Below are positions 44,210 to 51,698 of a stretch of 51,698 nucleotides of DNA, one piece after another (positions within the stretch are counted from its first letter, which is position 1; the number at the start of each line of letters is the position of its first letter). The notes under the pieces were generated by a model. The model had not been told where the DNA came from. It ran no database searches and saw nothing but the letters and a program-made list of their open reading frames with translations. This DNA is from Bryobacterales bacterium (lineage in GTDB: Bacteria; Acidobacteriota; Terriglobia; Bryobacterales; Bryobacteraceae): assembly GCA_003142185.1 (NCBI GenBank), contig PLOR01000028.1, forward strand, positions 1-51,698, given 5' to 3'. Position numbers and translations under genes: made by a program.

Positions 44210-44676
44210 TGAGTGATGAACTGAAACAAATACCCGGTTTTCTGTTTTTCGACCACGTAGCGGTTTCGGTACGTCCCGGCGAGCTGGAAGCGCACGTCGC
44301 GGCGTACCGGGCGCTCGGTTTCTGTGAAGTGCACCGCGAGGACGTGCTCGGCTCCGACCAGGTTCGCGAGGTCCTGCTGCAAGTGGGCGACGGTCCCAAC
44401 CTGGTGCAATTGCTGGAGCCATTGACGCCGGAATCGCCGGTCGCGAAGCAGATCGAAAAGAACGGCGGCCGCGGCGGCCTCGCACACGTGGCGCTGCGCG
44501 TATCCGGCATTCAGAAGGCCTTCGACTATCTGAAGGAAAAGGGATTCAAGATCATCGACAAAGCGCCGCGCAAAGGCTCGCGCGGCACCACGGTGTTCTT
44601 CATCCATCCCAAGACCACCGAAACCGCGGCGTTCGGCTACTTGATCGAGGTGGTCGAGGAGGGCAGCCATGCCTGA
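44209..44676 (+). CDS. mce: Methylmalonyl-CoA epimerase
   Basis: Interconverts the (S) and (R) forms of methylmalonyl-CoA. The 155-residue VOC-fold protein has the metal-ligand His in FFDHVAVSV, the Gln/Glu strand NLVQLLEPL, His in RGGLAHVALRV, and the C-terminal Glu strand LIEVVEE. The match to methylmalonyl-CoA epimerases, rather than other VOC proteins, is supported by its place between the carrier and mutase genes. The start overlaps the carrier stop; its own stop overlaps mutA by eight bases. Confidence 0.9.
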   Translation: MSDELKQIPGFLFFDHVAVSVRPGELEAHVAAYRALGFCEVHREDVLGSDQVREVLLQVGDGPNLVQLLEPLTPESPVAKQIEKNGGRGGLAHVALRVSGIQKAFDYLKEKGFKIIDKAPRKGSRGTTVFFIHPKTTETAAFGYLIEVVEEGSHA

Positions 44677-46108
44677 GGATCTGCCCGGCGCCGAGATTCT
44701 AAACCTGGGCCAGGATTTTCCGCCGGTTCCCACCGCCGTCTGGGAGGCGGCCATCGCGAAGGACCTGAAGGGCGCCGACTACGCGAAGAAGCTGGTGTGG
44801 CGCACCGACGAGGGGCTGGCGGTGCGGCCTTATTATCGCGCCGAGAACCTGGCCGGTCTCGAGGCGCAAACCCAAACCTCGCCGGGGCAGTTCCCCTTTG
44901 CGCGCGGCAGCGGCAAGCCGTGGGAGGCCGCCGACGCTGTGCCCACCGGCGCCAATGTGATTCGCGCCGATGAACTGGGGGAGGCCGGCGGCAACGCCGT
45001 GCAGCAATTGGGCTACGCGCTGGCCGCGGGCGTCGAGCGGCTGACCGCGCTGGCCGCAACGGGCACGGTGGATGAAGCCGCGCGGTCGATCGAATTCGTT
45101 TTCTCCGTCGGATCGACTTATTTCCTGGAGATCGCCAAGCTGCGCGCCGCGCGGCTGATTTGGGCGCAAGCGGTAGCGGCATTTGGGCCGACCGACCCGC
45201 AATGCGCGCTGGCCCGTATCCATGCGCGCACCACGCGCCTGGACAAGAGCGTGTATGACCACTACACCAACCTGCTCCGCGTGACCACCGAAGCGCTGGC
45301 GGCCGCGGTTGGCGGCTGTGACCGGTTGACGGTCGAGCCGTTCGGTTTCGATCAGCACCTGGCGGTGAACATCGGGCGCATTCTGCGCCATGAAGCGCAC
45401 GTGGACGCGGTGGCCGATCCGGCGGGCGGCTCCTATTACGTCGAAGCGCTGACCGATTCGCTGGCCCGCGCAGCGTGGAAGCTCTTCCAGCAGGTGGAAG
45501 CCGCCGGCGGTTACAGCCAGGCGGTGGAATCGGGCGCCATCGCCAAAGCTTTGGCGGAAAGCCGCGCCAAGCTTCAGAAGGCCGTGGCATCGCGCTACCG
45601 CACGCTGGTGGGCGTCAACAATTTTCCGGATCTGAAGGAAAAATCGGCGGAGGCAACGGCGCCCCCGGCCGAAAGCGGCGCGGCATTTCCCGCCTTTCGC
45701 CTGGCGGAAGCTTTCGAAACAATCCGCCGCCGCACCGAGCGCCACGCCGCCAAGACGGGCCGCGTTCCGACAGTGCTGCTGCTCATGCGCGGCGACCTTA
45801 AAATGCGCATGGCGCGCGCCAATTTCAGCCTCAACTTTTTCGGCTGCGCCGGCTTTGACGTCGTCGAGGCGGAAGAGTATGCGAGCGCCGGTGCGGATCT
45901 GATCGTGCTGTGCAGCTCCGACGCGGAATACCTGGCGCTGGCGCAGGAAGTCTGCCCGGCCGCCGGAGTGCCGGTGATTGTGGCGGGCAATCCGAAGGAG
46001 CAGATCGACGCGCTGAAGGCCGCCGGCGTGGCGGGCTTCATTCACGTACAAAGCGACGCCGTCCAAACCCTCAGCGAGTGGCAAAAGCGGCTGGGGATGG
46101 AGGAGTAA
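44669..46108 (+). CDS. mutA: Methylmalonyl-CoA mutase small (non-catalytic) subunit
   Basis: A 479-residue partner of MutB. It has the mutase barrel parts [24 protein letters not shown] and DPAGGSYYVEALTDSLARAAW, and a B12-domain remnant at about 365-479 without the cobalamin-binding DxHxxG. Well-known MutA proteins are above 600 residues. Here the region after FPFARG (about 77) seems to skip straight to a late barrel segment, so roughly 130 residues of barrel are missing. Similar short small subunits exist in other phyla, so this is probably native. ATG overlaps the epimerase end. Confidence 0.88.
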   Translation: MPEDLPGAEILNLGQDFPPVPTAVWEAAIAKDLKGADYAKKLVWRTDEGLAVRPYYRAENLAGLEAQTQTSPGQFPFARGSGKPWEAADAVPTGANVIRADELGEAGGNAVQQLGYALAAGVERLTALAATGTVDEAARSIEFVFSVGSTYFLEIAKLRAARLIWAQAVAAFGPTDPQCALARIHARTTRLDKSVYDHYTNLLRVTTEALAAAVGGCDRLTVEPFGFDQHLAVNIGRILRHEAHVDAVADPAGGSYYVEALTDSLARAAWKLFQQVEAAGGYSQAVESGAIAKALAESRAKLQKAVASRYRTLVGVNNFPDLKEKSAEATAPPAESGAAFPAFRLAEAFETIRRRTERHAAKTGRVPTVLLLMRGDLKMRMARANFSLNFFGCAGFDVVEAEEYASAGADLIVLCSSDAEYLALAQEVCPAAGVPVIVAGNPKEQIDALKAAGVAGFIHVQSDAVQTLSEWQKRLGMEE

Positions 46109-46111
46109 GCG

Positions 46112-48250
46112 ATGAAACCGGATTTTTCGAAAATCGACTACCAGCCGAAACCCGGGGCCGCGGCGCCTGTCACGCCCGGGGATGATTGGACGACGGTGGA
46201 GCGCATCGCGGTGAAGCCCTGGTACACGGCCAGCGACCTTTACGCGATGGAGCACCTCGAGTACGCCGCCGGCGTGCCGCCGTTTCTACGCGGGCCGTAC
46301 TCCACCATGTACGCGCTGCAACCGTGGACCATTCGCCAATATGCGGGCTTCTCCACCGCCGAAGAATCGAACGCGTTTTACCGGCGCAATCTGGCCGCCG
46401 GGCAGAAGGGCCTCTCGGTGGCGTTCGACCTGGCCACCCATCGCGGCTACGATTCCGACAATGACCGCGTGGTGGGTGACGTCGGCAAAGCGGGCGTGGC
46501 GATCGATAGCGTCGAAGACATGAAGATTCTCTTCGATCAGATCCCGCTCGGCCAGATGTCGGTATCGATGACCATGAATGGCGCCGTGCTGCCGGTGCTG
46601 GCGTTCTACATCGTGGCGGCCGAAGAGCAGGGCGTGAAGCCGGAACAACTGACCGGGACCATTCAGAACGACATTCTGAAAGAGTTCATGGTCCGCAACA
46701 CGTACATCTACCCGCCGGCGCCTTCGATGCGGATCATCGGTGACATCTTCCGCTACTCGGCGGAGCGGATGCCGAAGTACAACTGCATTTCGATCAGCGG
46801 TTACCACATGCAGGAAGCCGGCGCGACGGCCGACATCGAGCTCGGCTACACGCTGGCCGATGGCGTGGAATACGTGCGCACGGGCATCGCCGCCGGTTTG
46901 GATATCGACGCTTTCGCGCCGCGGCTGAGCTTCTTCTGGGGCATCGGCATGAACCACTTCATGGAGATCGCCAAACTGCGCGCGGCGCGCGTGCTGTGGG
47001 CCAAGCTGATTCACGGGTTCAATCCCAAGAATCCCAAGTCGATGGCGCTGCGCACGCATTCGCAGACTTCCGGCTGGAGTCTCACCGCGCAGGACGCCTT
47101 CAACAACGTGGCGCGCACGGCCGTGGAAGCGCTGGCCGCGGTGCTGGGGCATACCCAATCGCTGCACACCAACGCACTCGACGAAGCCATCGCGCTGCCG
47201 ACGGACTTTTCCGCGCGCATCGCGCGCAACACGCAAATCTACCTGCAACTGGAAACCGGCATCACGCGCGCGGTGGATCCCTGGGCCGGCAGCTATTACG
47301 TGGAGAGCCTCACCCACGAGCTGATGCACAAGGCGTGGCATCATATTCAGGAAGTCGAAAGCCTGGGCGGCATGGCCAAGGCGATCGAAACCGGCATCCC
47401 CAAGATGCGGATTGAAGAAGCGGCCGCGCGCCGCCAGGCTTACATCGATTCCGGCCGTGAGATCATCGTGGGCGTGAACCGGTACCAGACCGGCAGCGAG
47501 GAGCACCTCGACACGCGCGAAGTGGATAACGGCGCCGTGCGCGATTCGCAACTACGCCGCCTGGCGCAAGTGCGCGCGGCGCGCGACGGCCGCGCGGTGG
47601 AAGAAACTCTGGCGGCCTTGACCGCGAGCGCCGCGACGGGCGAAGGGAACCTGCTCGATCTCGCCGTCCAGGCGGCGCGCGCCCGCGCCACGCTGGGCGA
47701 GATTTCCGCGGCGCTCGAAAAAGTGTTCGGCCGCTACCAGGCCGTCAACCGCACCATCTCGGGCGTTTATTCCTCGGAGAGCCAGGCCGATCCCGAATTC
47801 CAGAAAGCGCGCAAGCTGGCGGACGAATTCGGCAAAGCCGAAGGGCGGCGGCCGCGCATCCTGATCGCCAAGATGGGCCAGGACGGCCACGACCGCGGTG
47901 CCAAAGTCATCGCCACCGCTTTCGCCGATCTCGGCTTCGACGTCGACGTGGGGCCGCTGTTCCAGACGCCGCTCGAAGCGGCGCGCATGGCGGTGGAGAA
48001 CGACGTGCACGTGCTCGGCGTATCGAGCCTGGCCGGCGGCCACAAAACACTCGTCCCGGAAGTGATCGCCGAGCTGCGCAAATTCGGCCGCGACGACATC
48101 CTGGTTTACGTGGGCGGCGTGATTCCGCCGCAGGATTACGATTTCCTGTTCCAGGCGGGCGTGGCCGGCGTGTTCGGCCCTGGCACCGTGATCCCTGTGT
48201 GCGCGCAGAAAATCCTTCATGCGCTGATGGGTACGGTTCGTGCGGCGTAG
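46112..48250 (+). CDS. mutB: Methylmalonyl-CoA mutase large (catalytic) subunit
   Basis: Adenosylcobalamin-dependent rearrangement of (R)-methylmalonyl-CoA to succinyl-CoA. The 712 residues have the barrel entrance [20 protein letters not shown] and the C-terminal B12 domain with axial His593 in [16 protein letters not shown]. Radical-controlling Tyr and His residues lie within well-conserved stretches. It begins three bases after mutA. A 155-base gap holding a large hairpin repeat separates it from its GTPase chaperone gene. Function depends on B12; no cobalamin genes or cobalamin riboswitch are in the window. Confidence 0.97.
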   Translation: MKPDFSKIDYQPKPGAAAPVTPGDDWTTVERIAVKPWYTASDLYAMEHLEYAAGVPPFLRGPYSTMYALQPWTIRQYAGFSTAEESNAFYRRNLAAGQKGLSVAFDLATHRGYDSDNDRVVGDVGKAGVAIDSVEDMKILFDQIPLGQMSVSMTMNGAVLPVLAFYIVAAEEQGVKPEQLTGTIQNDILKEFMVRNTYIYPPAPSMRIIGDIFRYSAERMPKYNCISISGYHMQEAGATADIELGYTLADGVEYVRTGIAAGLDIDAFAPRLSFFWGIGMNHFMEIAKLRAARVLWAKLIHGFNPKNPKSMALRTHSQTSGWSLTAQDAFNNVARTAVEALAAVLGHTQSLHTNALDEAIALPTDFSARIARNTQIYLQLETGITRAVDPWAGSYYVESLTHELMHKAWHHIQEVESLGGMAKAIETGIPKMRIEEAAARRQAYIDSGREIIVGVNRYQTGSEEHLDTREVDNGAVRDSQLRRLAQVRAARDGRAVEETLAALTASAATGEGNLLDLAVQAARARATLGEISAALEKVFGRYQAVNRTISGVYSSESQADPEFQKARKLADEFGKAEGRRPRILIAKMGQDGHDRGAKVIATAFADLGFDVDVGPLFQTPLEAARMAVENDVHVLGVSSLAGGHKTLVPEVIAELRKFGRDDILVYVGGVIPPQDYDFLFQAGVAGVFGPGTVIPVCAQKILHALMGTVRAA

Positions 48251-48254
48251 TCGC

Positions 48255-48388
48255 GTGGCGCGGGCTGTCAAGCCTGCTGTGTCGAGAGTCGTCTCGACAT
48301 TTCTTCTCTTTGAGCCACCTGAGACTCGGCCCGGGCCAAGAAACGTCGCCACGACTGGCGACGCTGCAGGCAGGACTGCCCGCGCCAC
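48255..48388. repeat. Repeat family D, copy 3: 134-base multi-hairpin element
   Basis: Bounded by an 11-base perfect inverted repeat, GTGGCGCGGGC (48255-48265) and GCCCGCGCCAC (48378-48388). Inside are two perfect eight-base-stem hairpins with four-base loops: TGTCGAGA-GTCG-TCTCGACA (48280-48299) and CGTCGCCA-CGAC-TGGCGACG (48344-48363). It sits between mutB and meaB on the operon's sense strand. Confidence 0.75.
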
Positions 48389-48405
48389 GGTGCACAGTCA
48401 GACTC

Positions 48406-49422
48406 ATGCCGGCTAGCTCGCTCCATCACCGGCGTAGGCTGCCGCTCGAACGCTACACGGAGGGCATTCTGCGCGGCGACCGCGTCATTCTCGCGCGCGC
48501 CATCACGGTGGTGGAAAGCGATCTCCCAGCCGATGGCGAACTGGCGGCGCGGATGCTCGATGCGATTCTGCCCGCCACCGGCAAATCGCGGCGCGTCGGC
48601 ATCACCGGCGTGCCGGGCGTTGGCAAGAGCACCTTCATCGACGCTCTCGGCATGCATCTGATCCGCCAGCGCGGCGAGCGCGTGGCCGTCCTCAGCGTCG
48701 ATCCATCCAGCCCCATTTCGGGCGGCAGCATCCTCGGCGACAAGACCCGCATGGAGCGACTCAGCGTGGAGGAGCGCGCCTTCATCCGGCCCTCGCCCGC
48801 GCGCGGGCATTTGGGCGGCGTGGCGCGGCGCACGCGCGAAACCATACTGTTGTGCGAGGCCGCCGGCTTCGAAAACGTGCTGGTGGAAACCGTGGGAGTG
48901 GGCCAATCGGAAACCGCGGTCCGTTCGATGACGGATTTCTTTCTGCTGCTGATGCTGGCCGGCGCCGGCGACGAATTGCAGGGCATCAAGCGCGGCATCA
49001 TCGAGATGATCGACGGCATGGTGATCAACAAAGCCGATGGCGACAACAAGCGGAAGGCCGAACGCGCGCGCGTGGAATATGCGAGCGCGCTGCACCTGTT
49101 CCCCGCCTCGGCCGATGGCTGGACGCCGCGCGTGCTCACCTGTTCGGCCCTCCACGGCGAGGGCGTGGCCGAAAGCTGGGACATGGTGCTCGATCACCGC
49201 CGGCAAATGGAAGCCTCCGGCCACCTGGCTGCGCGGCGCAGCGGGCAGGCGCTCGAATGGATGCGCGAGCTGGTCGGAATTGCGCTCGAAGATTCTTTCC
49301 GCGGCCACCAGGCCGTGGCGGCAAGGCTGCCGGGCCTGGAAGAGGCGGTGAGCCGTGGCCAGGTGACGCCGTTCGCCGCCAGCCGCGAGTTACTACAAAT
49401 TTATCGTTCGCAGGAGAAATAA
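48406..49422 (+). CDS. meaB: MeaB/ArgK GTPase, methylmalonyl-CoA mutase chaperone
   Basis: A G3E-family P-loop GTPase that gates cofactor loading and protects or reactivates methylmalonyl-CoA mutase. The 338 residues have Walker A GVPGVGKST (about 69), VLSVDPSSPISGGSILGDKTRM, VETVGVGQSE (switch/Walker B) and NKADGD (NKxD). The start is the ATG at 48406, just after the family D repeat; no strong ribosome site precedes it. Neighbouring mutA/mutB confirm the role. Confidence 0.95.
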   Translation: MPASSLHHRRRLPLERYTEGILRGDRVILARAITVVESDLPADGELAARMLDAILPATGKSRRVGITGVPGVGKSTFIDALGMHLIRQRGERVAVLSVDPSSPISGGSILGDKTRMERLSVEERAFIRPSPARGHLGGVARRTRETILLCEAAGFENVLVETVGVGQSETAVRSMTDFFLLLMLAGAGDELQGIKRGIIEMIDGMVINKADGDNKRKAERARVEYASALHLFPASADGWTPRVLTCSALHGEGVAESWDMVLDHRRQMEASGHLAARRSGQALEWMRELVGIALEDSFRGHQAVAARLPGLEEAVSRGQVTPFAASRELLQIYRSQEK

Positions 49423-49427
49423 TCCGA

Positions 49428-50927
49428 ATGTCATTTTCATTTCCCAAACTGACGGCGGAAGAGGCCGCCAGCCACATCCGACACGGTCAGACGGTAGGTT
49501 TCAGCGGCTTCACGCCGGCCGGCGCGCCCAAGGCGATTCCGCTGGCCGTTTCCAAGCGCGCCAAAGTGGAACACGAGTCGGGCCGCGAGTTTCAGATCGG
49601 CGTGCTGACCGGCGCTTCCACGGGACCTTCGCTCGATGGCGCGCTGGCCGAGGCTGCCGCCATCAGTTTCCGCACGCCGTATCAATCGAATGCCGCGCTG
49701 CGCTCGTCGATCAACAAGGGCGAAACGCGCTTCGTCGATATGCACCTTTCGATGCTGCCGCAGATTGTGCGCTACGGCTTCCTGGGGCCGGTGGACTGGG
49801 CGGTGGTGGAAGCCTGCGACCTGACATCGGGCGGCGGCATCGTGCTCAGCACATCGGTGGGAGCGGCGCCGACGTTTGTGGGGCGCGCCGGGAAAATCCT
49901 GATCGAGCTCAACCGGCGGCATCCGCCATCGCTGCTCGGCATGCACGATATCTACGAGCCGGCGGACCCGCCGCATCGCCACGAGATTCCCATCTACCAC
50001 GCCTCGGACCGCATCGGCTCGCCGCTGATCACCGTCGATCCATCGAAAATCGTCGGCGTGGTCGAAACCGATCTCGATGACGAATGCGCTCCGTTCAGCC
50101 CGCCCACGCCGGCGACGGAAAAAATCGGCCAGAACGTGGCCGAATTCCTGGTGGCGGAAATGCGCGCGGGCCGCATTCCCAAGAGCTTTCTGCCGCTGCA
50201 ATCGGGCGTGGGCGATGTCGCCAACAGCGTGCTGGGCGCGCTCGGGCGTTTGCCCGAAATCCCCGCCTTCGAAATGTACACCGAGGTATTGCAGGATTCG
50301 GTGGTTGATCTGCTCGAAAGCGGACGCTGCCGCTTCGCTTCGACTTGCTCGCTCACGCTCAGCCCGCCGGCCATGCGCCGCATCGTCGAGCAACTCAATC
50401 TGTTCCGCTCCAAGATCCTGATGCGCCCGCAGGAGATTTCGAATAACCCGGAGGTGGTGCGGCGCCTGGGCATCATCTCGATGAACACGGCGATTGAGGT
50501 GGACGTGTTCGGCAACGTCAACTCCACGCACGTGCTAGGCAAGCAGATGATGAACGGGATCGGCGGCTCAGGCGATTTCACGCGCAACGCGTACCTGTCG
50601 ATCTTCAGTTGCGCCTCCACCGCCAAGGGCGGCAAAATCTCCACCATCGTTCCCCTGGTGACGCACGTCGATCACAGCGAGCATTCCGTGCAGGTGGTGA
50701 TCACCGAGCAGGGCGTGGCCGATCTGCGCGGCCAGGACCCGCACGGCCGCGCCCGCATCATCATTGAGAATTGCGCGCATCCGAGCTTCCGCCCGCAACT
50801 GCTCGAATACATCGAAATCGTCAAGCACGGCCACACCCCGCAATCCCTGAGCCGCGCCTTCGCCATGCACCGCCAGTTCATCAGAACCGGAGATATGGGC
50901 GGGATCAAGTGGGAGGATTGGGCGTAA
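49428..50927 (+). CDS. Acyl-CoA:carboxylate CoA-transferase (propionyl-CoA:succinate type)
   Basis: Exchanges CoA between acyl-CoA and a free acid. A 499-residue class I CoA-transferase of the Ach1/ScpC/succinate-CoA transferase group: GFSGFTPAGAPKAIPL near the N-terminus, LLPLQSGVGDVANSV-type motif, and the strand IEVDVFGNVNSTHVLG whose Glu is the expected thioester-forming residue, followed by GIGGSGDFTRNA. Acetate, propionate and succinate variants cannot be told apart by eye. The place after mutA-mutB-meaB favours succinate/propionate exchange, closing the Wood-Werkman cycle. AGGAG about 11 bases before the ATG. Confidence 0.9.
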   Translation: MSFSFPKLTAEEAASHIRHGQTVGFSGFTPAGAPKAIPLAVSKRAKVEHESGREFQIGVLTGASTGPSLDGALAEAAAISFRTPYQSNAALRSSINKGETRFVDMHLSMLPQIVRYGFLGPVDWAVVEACDLTSGGGIVLSTSVGAAPTFVGRAGKILIELNRRHPPSLLGMHDIYEPADPPHRHEIPIYHASDRIGSPLITVDPSKIVGVVETDLDDECAPFSPPTPATEKIGQNVAEFLVAEMRAGRIPKSFLPLQSGVGDVANSVLGALGRLPEIPAFEMYTEVLQDSVVDLLESGRCRFASTCSLTLSPPAMRRIVEQLNLFRSKILMRPQEISNNPEVVRRLGIISMNTAIEVDVFGNVNSTHVLGKQMMNGIGGSGDFTRNAYLSIFSCASTAKGGKISTIVPLVTHVDHSEHSVQVVITEQGVADLRGQDPHGRARIIIENCAHPSFRPQLLEYIEIVKHGHTPQSLSRAFAMHRQFIRTGDMGGIKWEDWA

Positions 50928-50962
50928 GATCGGAGCGAAGCCCGATTTGCGGACCCACACAT

Positions 50963-51541
50963 CTAACGGGCCATCGGACCGGTCAGGATGTTGTAAGCCT
51001 CCTGAACCCTCTCGAAACATTCTTCGGCCGACTTGTCCCCATGATTCAAATCGGGGTGATACCGGCGCGCGAGCTCCTGGTAGGCGTTCAGGATCTCGTC
51101 CGCCGAAGCCGTTTTCCGAAGACCGAGCGTCTCGAAATACTCAGCGTAGAGTGATGGCGCGGCAACTGGACCCACCCTTTTCCGGTCCCTCCAGCAGTTA
51201 CGGAGGCCCGGCAGGTAGAAGAACAGATTGACCGTCGCAATGGCCAGGGATGGAACAACGAGCACCAGGGCCATACTGAGATCGCCGTCGGCGTCGGCAG
51301 GGTGTATGGCTCCCCAGATCCAAGCCCAGATAAAGCCCAAGGGGAGGAAAAGGAATGCGGCCACGTTGAGTAGCGCGCCTACGGCACTGCCGGCCAATTC
51401 CAGGATAATTCCCGCCGCCAATGCCAGCGCGAAAACGCGGTTGGACGTGGCCTGGCCGCTGGTCAGGAGTAAATAGATCACCAAGCCATTTACGACAATG
51501 ACCCAGAGTAAGCGGCTATTGTTCCGCTGCAGCGAGCCCAT
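50963..51541 (-). CDS. Membrane protein with C-terminal J domain
   Basis: A 192-residue protein with about four membrane helices (about 11-27, 36-52, 57-78, 90-112) and a C-terminal J domain (about 133-190). The J domain has the essential HPD at 162-164 in ARRYHPDLNHGDKSAEE. The J domain would recruit and stimulate DnaK at the membrane; no zinc-finger or substrate-binding DnaJ parts are present. The start is ATG 51541 with GAGGTG about six bases upstream; an in-frame ATG at 51568 is also possible. Convergent with the CoA-transferase gene. Confidence 0.82.
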   Translation of the reverse strand: MGSLQRNNSRLLWVIVVNGLVIYLLLTSGQATSNRVFALALAAGIILELAGSAVGALLNVAAFLFLPLGFIWAWIWGAIHPADADGDLSMALVLVVPSLAIATVNLFFYLPGLRNCWRDRKRVGPVAAPSLYAEYFETLGLRKTASADEILNAYQELARRYHPDLNHGDKSAEECFERVQEAYNILTGPMAR

Positions 51542-51638
51542 CAATGCACCTCGGGAGACCGGAGACATTACCAACTTACCCCATTACCAGGAGCGTCGGC
51601 ACCGCCGGGTGGTGTCTGAAAAGTGCAGGTTACATGAA

Positions 51639-51684
51639 GGGGGAGAAAAGGGGAGAAAAGGGGGACAGAGAAAAGGGGGACAGG
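51639..51684 (+). repeat. G-rich direct repeats at window end
   Basis: Four imperfect tandem units of the form GAAAAGGGG(G)A followed by GA or CAG, in a 120-base non-coding stretch. The units are too short and have no spacers, so it is not a CRISPR array. Tracts of this kind often mark REP-associated transposase surroundings, but no such gene is inside the window. Confidence 0.5.
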
Positions 51685-51698
51685 AAGCCGTGAAACAA

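Noticed and set aside
51639-51684. Short CRISPR-like array
   Set aside because: Units are about 10-13 bases, adjacent and without distinct spacers; no cas genes are present.

Overview
The window is GC-rich, densely coded DNA from a bacterium that is most likely an acidobacterium of the Solibacter/Bryobacter group (Bryobacterales). The best marker is the C-terminus of the xylanase at 36887-38743, which looks like the Solibacter-type C-terminal domain catalogued as TIGR03437. The many short palindromic repeats between genes and the set of housekeeping genes fit this. No rRNA, tRNA, phage, transposase or CRISPR array was found. The assignment rests on recognised sequence features, not on a database search.

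Layout. 1-7054: a membrane GT-C-like protein and ribA, a LytS-type histidine kinase, a methyltransferase, a VOC protein, recJ and an unknown gene. 7066-9207: a two-gene bacterial microcompartment (BMC) operon, with a hexameric shell protein followed by a CoA-acylating aldehyde dehydrogenase; its reading frame continues 69 codons past an in-frame UGA. 9374-15270: an MCE-domain protein, then the overlapping minus-strand set gltX-glnS-carbamoyltransferase. 15359-27274: an accessory stretch holding two copies of the same two-gene HEPN module (15359-16144 plus; 26380-27274 minus, frameshifted), an orphan BrnA-like antitoxin, a MazEF-like pair with a perfect palindromic operator, and a NadS-like regulator. 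These surround murA, murQ, a quinone oxidoreductase, a second histidine kinase and an M24 peptidase. 27307-36789: kdsC, gnd, a 1184-residue GT2/GtrA/GT-C fusion, msrA, a phosphodiesterase, a thioesterase and a sodium symporter. 36887-40011: a secreted GH10 xylanase divergent from the symporter, a small membrane protein and an orphan ParA.

40348-50927 is one plus-strand methylmalonyl-CoA block: transcarboxylase 5S, 12S, a small extra subunit, the biotin carrier (1.3S), methylmalonyl-CoA epimerase, MutA, MutB, the MeaB chaperone GTPase and an acyl-CoA:carboxylate CoA-transferase. Together these would move a carboxyl group between pyruvate/oxaloacetate and propionyl/methylmalonyl-CoA, interconvert methylmalonyl- and succinyl-CoA, and exchange CoA between succinate and propionate. 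This is the Wood-Werkman set. No biotin carboxylase gene lies in the window, which fits a transcarboxylase.

At least five families of short palindromic repeats (called A to E here) sit at gene ends throughout. Several have become part of reading frames, extending the N- or C-termini of RecJ, the M24 peptidase, a lipoprotein and an unknown protein. The window ends in a membrane J-domain protein and a G-rich direct-repeat tract.
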